Positions 60,761 through 64,000 of a stretch of 64,000 nucleotides of DNA are shown here, in pieces; the stretch's first letter is position 1, and every line of letters starts with the position of its first letter. The stretch is taken from assembly GCA_003342815.1 (NCBI GenBank), contig PTEX01000015.1:6643452-6707451 (forward strand), read 5' to 3'. The DNA is from Eudromia elegans (lineage: Eukaryota; Chordata; Aves; Tinamiformes; Tinamidae). The notes beneath the pieces were generated by a model, which had not been told where the DNA came from, ran no database searches, and worked only from the letters and a program-made list of their open reading frames with translations. The position numbers were made by a program, and so were the translations under genes.

Positions 60761-62136
60761 AGTATGGTGAATATGCCTGATATAAATGGGCTTATAGTAC
60801 AAGAAACAGTCCCCCAGATGCTGGAGGAATTTCTTATCCTGTTCCCATTCAGGTTAGCAAAGTGGTTATGGCAGTCACAAAGGAGGAAGACCTGAAATTT
60901 CATCCCTGATATAAGAACATGATATGACTGTTTTTCCTCTCACGGTAAAAGTCCTAACCAGCATCCTGCAGTTATCCTCTCATTGCTCTTCCCTAGTACA
61001 AGGATTCTTTAATTATGGCTTAGAAAGTGAATCCTTAGTAAGGAGGAAACCTCTATCACCTTTCAATTTCTGTAATGACCTGAATGTGATTTGAAGGAGA
61101 GATATAATTTGAAATATCTTGCTTTTTTTTGTTATTGTTGGGTTTTGGTTTTTTTTTTTTGCATTTTCCATACTAGAATATGGCATTGAGCTCAATGTCA
61201 TTCTCTGGGTCTTTTCTAAGGGAAAAGGGACAACAGTTGTGTAATAGAAATAGTGTTACAGCCCCAAAAGAGGTTCAAGGATATTAATACTGAATAGTAT
61301 TTTACACGTTCATTTGCTCAGAAGCTTCATATTTTGTCTTGTTGGCTAACTTAAATATCCCACTGTCCAGCAAGCTGATTGCAGTGAATCAAACTCTGTC
61401 CAAGCACTCTTTTGTAATCAGAGGGGTCACTGGAACAAAAACAAAACCTCAAATCCCCTCCTTCCCTGGATGTATCCCACATAGCTTACTTCAAGCTAAA
61501 CTTTTACCAGAAACAGGCCTTGTCCATGCTGCTTGAGTACATCTTTCCTTGTCTTAGCTCCTCAGCATGCTTGACACTTTTTGGAAAGTATTAGTTGGTC
61601 TAAGGCAATGACCATGACAGGGACTGTGCTAACTAGCAATCAAACAGTACAGACAGTGGCAGAAGAGTGATTGAGCCCATGTCCTGGCCCTGTCCACCCT
61701 ATTGTTATGTAGTCCTTTTTGTCTACCTTGGGCTGTAGATTAAGAATCCTGTTGTCAGACAGGCAAACATTAGAGTTTGTCATGCTGATATTGAAAGACT
61801 AATTTCAGGTAGCTTCTTCACCACTAGTTGCCCAGTTAATAATTAACAGTTTTAGTTTTAAGGCTATATAGAATTATGTTTTGTTAAATGTGAGCTAATT
61901 CAGGAGAGCTTAAGGAAATAAGGTTTGGAAACTTGTTTTTCACTTGGTGTATAAAAGTTTGTGTTTTTATATGTTGAAAACAAAAGTATCAGTTCAATAC
62001 ATAGGAACATTTGTTCATTCATTGCTTCAGATGTTATTTTATTTATTTTAGTAGTAGAATTTTGTAGTATTTTGCTTAGTTTATGTTGCCCCTTCCTTCT
62101 TTTTTTTTTTTTTTGGCCTTTGTTAACGTGTCATGT
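60761..62136. other. AT-rich unique noncoding DNA
   Basis: No gene or recognisable repeat. T-rich runs lie near 61120-61160. An open frame of 65 codons (61339-61536, +) lies in a slightly GC-richer patch but has no domain. Confidence 0.55.
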
Positions 62137-62200
62137 ATTAAATTCTGATCCTGCAAACATTTATATAGATGAGCAGCTTCACAAATACCAGTAACTCCAG
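62137..62200. repeat. ancient palindromic repeat remnant (GATCCTGCAAACA type)
   Basis: The stretch with TCTGATCCTGCAAACATTTA (62145-62164), followed by GATGAGCAGCTTCAC, closely follows the arm of an old interspersed palindrome familiar from bird, crocodile and turtle genomes. The arm of that element reads about ATCCTGCAAACACTTA, then GTGAGTAACTTTAC. The second arm is eroded here. Recognition is from memory; a library search is needed for the name. Confidence 0.5.
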
Positions 62201-62307
62201 TTAGTACTAACTGCTAACATGAGTGTCACTGGCACATATAAACTTTTCTGAAAATTTACATTGGATTGAGGGTGAGATTGTAATTTAAATTTCTGGATTT
62301 GTTCATT

Positions 62308-62362
62308 CTAGTTTTACACCAATGCTATTTCTTTAACATCAGTGATTCACATCAGTGACCTA
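62308..62362. repeat. possible second ancient repeat remnant
   Basis: CTAGTTTTACACCAATGCTA, then AACATCAGTGATTCACATCAG, resembles another old amniote palindromic element with a TTTACACCAGTGTAA arm and a CATCAGTGGAGT-type core. The match is weaker than the neighbouring one at 62137. Confidence 0.3.
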
Positions 62363-62587
62363 TTTCCATTTTGCCATTATGAAAAGAAAAAGGACATGGT
62401 ATTTGACAGGTTTTTTTAGGTGCTGTACAAACAGATAAGGTAAGGGCTCTTAAAAAAACCCTCCATTCTGTAGTCTAATTAAGCATGATATGCTGCAGAA
62501 ATAATGTTATTGATTTTTACACCACTTCATTTGATTTTGCGTTGTAAAAGTTCTCAGTAATTGCTAATGACTGACTTGAATAGGTTA

Positions 62588-62762
62588 TAGAAAGTAGGTG
62601 AAGTGGAAAGAGAGGGAAGAAAGACTAGATATGGAGATACAGGAAGGAAGGAACAGGTCTATACAAGGAAAATAAAAGGAAATTCAAGAAATAGAAGACA
62701 TCAAGGTAAGAGAAAGAAGAATGCACACATTAAAGAGAAAAGGGTAGGAAAAAAATGTAAGA
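62588..62762. repeat. purine-rich tract
   Basis: About 175 bases strongly dominated by A and G on the + strand (GGAAAGAGAGGGAAGAAAG and similar), with few pyrimidine interruptions. Not a regular tandem repeat. Confidence 0.6.
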
Positions 62763-63224
62763 TCTGTCAATAATCGTCTTTCAAAACTTATTTTGTTAGA
62801 TTTTTGTACATTTTTGAAGAAAAACGCAATTAACAGTTTATATATCATCAAAATAGAACTTTATATTTCACATTGCTTTTATTTTTTTAAAAAAAAATCT
62901 TAATATAAATTCCTATTTGGTTGACAATATTAACACATGTAGGCCAGTTGTAGTGTGATGAAAGACAAATAATGAAATAATAAGGCGTAAGGCATATTTC
63001 AGTATGCCTTGACAATGAACTTAGGGACAAATCCTCTATAGTAACAGGAGAAACAGCTTTTTATTTTTTTAATCTCAGTTGTACACAAGTGATCTAAATT
63101 CAGTCGTGATGTTATTATTTTCAAGTATAGGCAATAGGACTTCTTTTTCTTTACTATATATTTTTGCGATTAAAAAGCAATTCCTTGCAAGGACATCTGG
63201 GTCAGTTGAAACTTTCTGAAAACC
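62763..63224. other. AT-rich unique noncoding DNA
   Basis: No gene or recognisable repeat. It includes A and T runs near 62881-62898 and leads into the SINE-like segment. Confidence 0.5.
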
Positions 63225-63400
63225 GTAATGTTTTGGAAAAAAGCTACCGTGAGCTTGCTGCCAGATTTCAGATGAGATGTAAAACCAACCTTCTGACTGC
63301 CTGTAGTCATTAAAGAGCAAAAGATACTTTTTGGAAGAGTAGTACTGCAGAGCACCCACTGTGCTGGCCAAGTTCCAGCATGGAAAATTACGTTCTGCCT
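63225..63400 (+). mobile_element. probable ancient Deu-domain SINE (AmnSINE1/LF-SINE type)
   Basis: In + orientation the segment shows a block order I recognise from Deu-domain SINEs of vertebrates. First is a TTTCAGATGAGATGTAAAAC block (63268-63287; family form close to TTCGGATGAGACGTTAAACC), then CTTCTGACTG, then GTAGTCATTAAAGA (63304-63317; family form GTGGTCATTAAAGATC). A CTTTTTGGAAGAGTAG stretch follows, then GTGCTGGCCAAGTTCC at 63361-63376 (family form GTCCTGGCCAAATTCC). Order and spacing are kept, which makes chance unlikely. The 5' RNA-derived head and the 3' tail are not clear. These elements are older than the bird-mammal split, and several are known to have become enhancers. The 98-codon antisense frame at 63075-63371 is a by-product. 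Confidence 0.6.
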
Positions 63401-64000
63401 ATTGACAATTGCCTTTCATATTTCAAAAAGCAAGTCTTGTTTTCACATGCTGTCCCAGATATTAGACAGGTGGCTAACTTGGAGCATGGTGCGAAATCCA
63501 TCACATGCTTATCTACTTTGCTGAATTAGGACCCTTATGCGTTTATTAATGCTGTTAAACACATGGCCCTTTTCAATCAATGTGACGTTAATTTAATTTT
63601 TATATAAAAACACACATAAAAATATATAAATATAGCATTCAAATCACAATTTTAGAAGGTAATAGTTCAGGAAACTGCAACACATGGTGTCTCATATTAT
63701 ACCTTTTTCTCAATGAACTGTTTCTTTTATCTATGACATAAATTTAAACACATAGACATGATATACTTCCTTCACACACTTGAATACTTGCAGGTTTAGG
63801 AACTAGCAAAGCCTCATAAACTTTGAGTTGCAGATATATAAATTGAATTTTTTTATTTATAAAAATCAATTATGACAGTTTTAATAGCTCAGATTACTTA
63901 TGTACTCTGTCAGCACTGAAGCTCGGGCAAGTTTGGAGTAATGTTGAACCCTTCCAGAACTATTGCAATTGCAAAGACAAGTGATTAAAATTTCCTTAAC
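63401..64000. other. AT-rich unique noncoding DNA
   Basis: No gene seen. The stretch about 63470-63600 next to the SINE-like segment is free of simple repeats and may belong to the same conserved block, while 63601-64000 is AT-rich. Confidence 0.45.

Noticed and set aside
63075-63371. 98-codon open frame on the - strand, initially attractive as a small protein
   Set aside because: It lies antisense to the Deu-SINE-like segment, has no recognisable domain, and overlaps a second antisense frame. Openness is explained by chance.

Overview
The window is vertebrate nuclear DNA, almost certainly avian. It holds six copies of the chicken-repeat-1 type of non-LTR retrotransposon (CR1), with the short ATTCTATG-like terminal repeats typical of bird CR1. 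It also holds one solo retroviral LTR with 6-bp target-site duplications. The background is AT-rich and CpG-poor, with many homopolymer and simple-sequence tracts. I found no supportable host protein-coding exon, tRNA, rRNA or CRISPR array. All long open frames are CR1 reverse-transcriptase remnants or chance/antisense frames. The species and the host locus cannot be named from this sequence alone; it reads as a gene desert or a very large intron.

Layout. Bases 1-1020 are relatively CpG-rich, mainly 590-1020, and look like the shore of a regulatory region lying to the left. Bases 1021-9350 are AT-rich unique DNA. At 9418-10703 two CR1 copies lie tail to tail (+ then -), the second with an internal deletion. 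Bases 10704-28400 are unique DNA with microsatellites, one faint ancient repeat (about 21329) and one weak LTR-like GC-rich patch (about 23521-23712). A short + strand CR1 is at 28471-28832, followed by a long T-rich tract. Bases 28940-33230 are unique and include a homeodomain-site-rich patch (about 30540-30740). The solo LTR is at 33237-33902 on the - strand, with promoter, polyadenylation signal and a perfect three-unit heat-shock element. A short CR1 3' end is at 35008-35243. A - strand CR1 carrying two internal deletions is at 41288-42325. The longest CR1, also - strand, is at 50204-51618; its reverse-transcriptase frame is broken by a single nonsense codon. Bases 51680-64000 are unique, with an AT hairpin, poly-A and poly-G tracts, a conserved-looking patch (about 60600-60760), ancient palindromic repeat remnants (about 62137-62360) and a probable Deu-domain (AmnSINE1/LF-SINE type) SINE at 63225-63400.

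No genes here act together as a pathway. The biological interest lies in the mobile-element record: the regulatory content of the LTR, the repair scars inside the CR1 copies, and the very old SINE, a class known to yield enhancers. I did not find evidence of a new multi-gene system and do not claim one.
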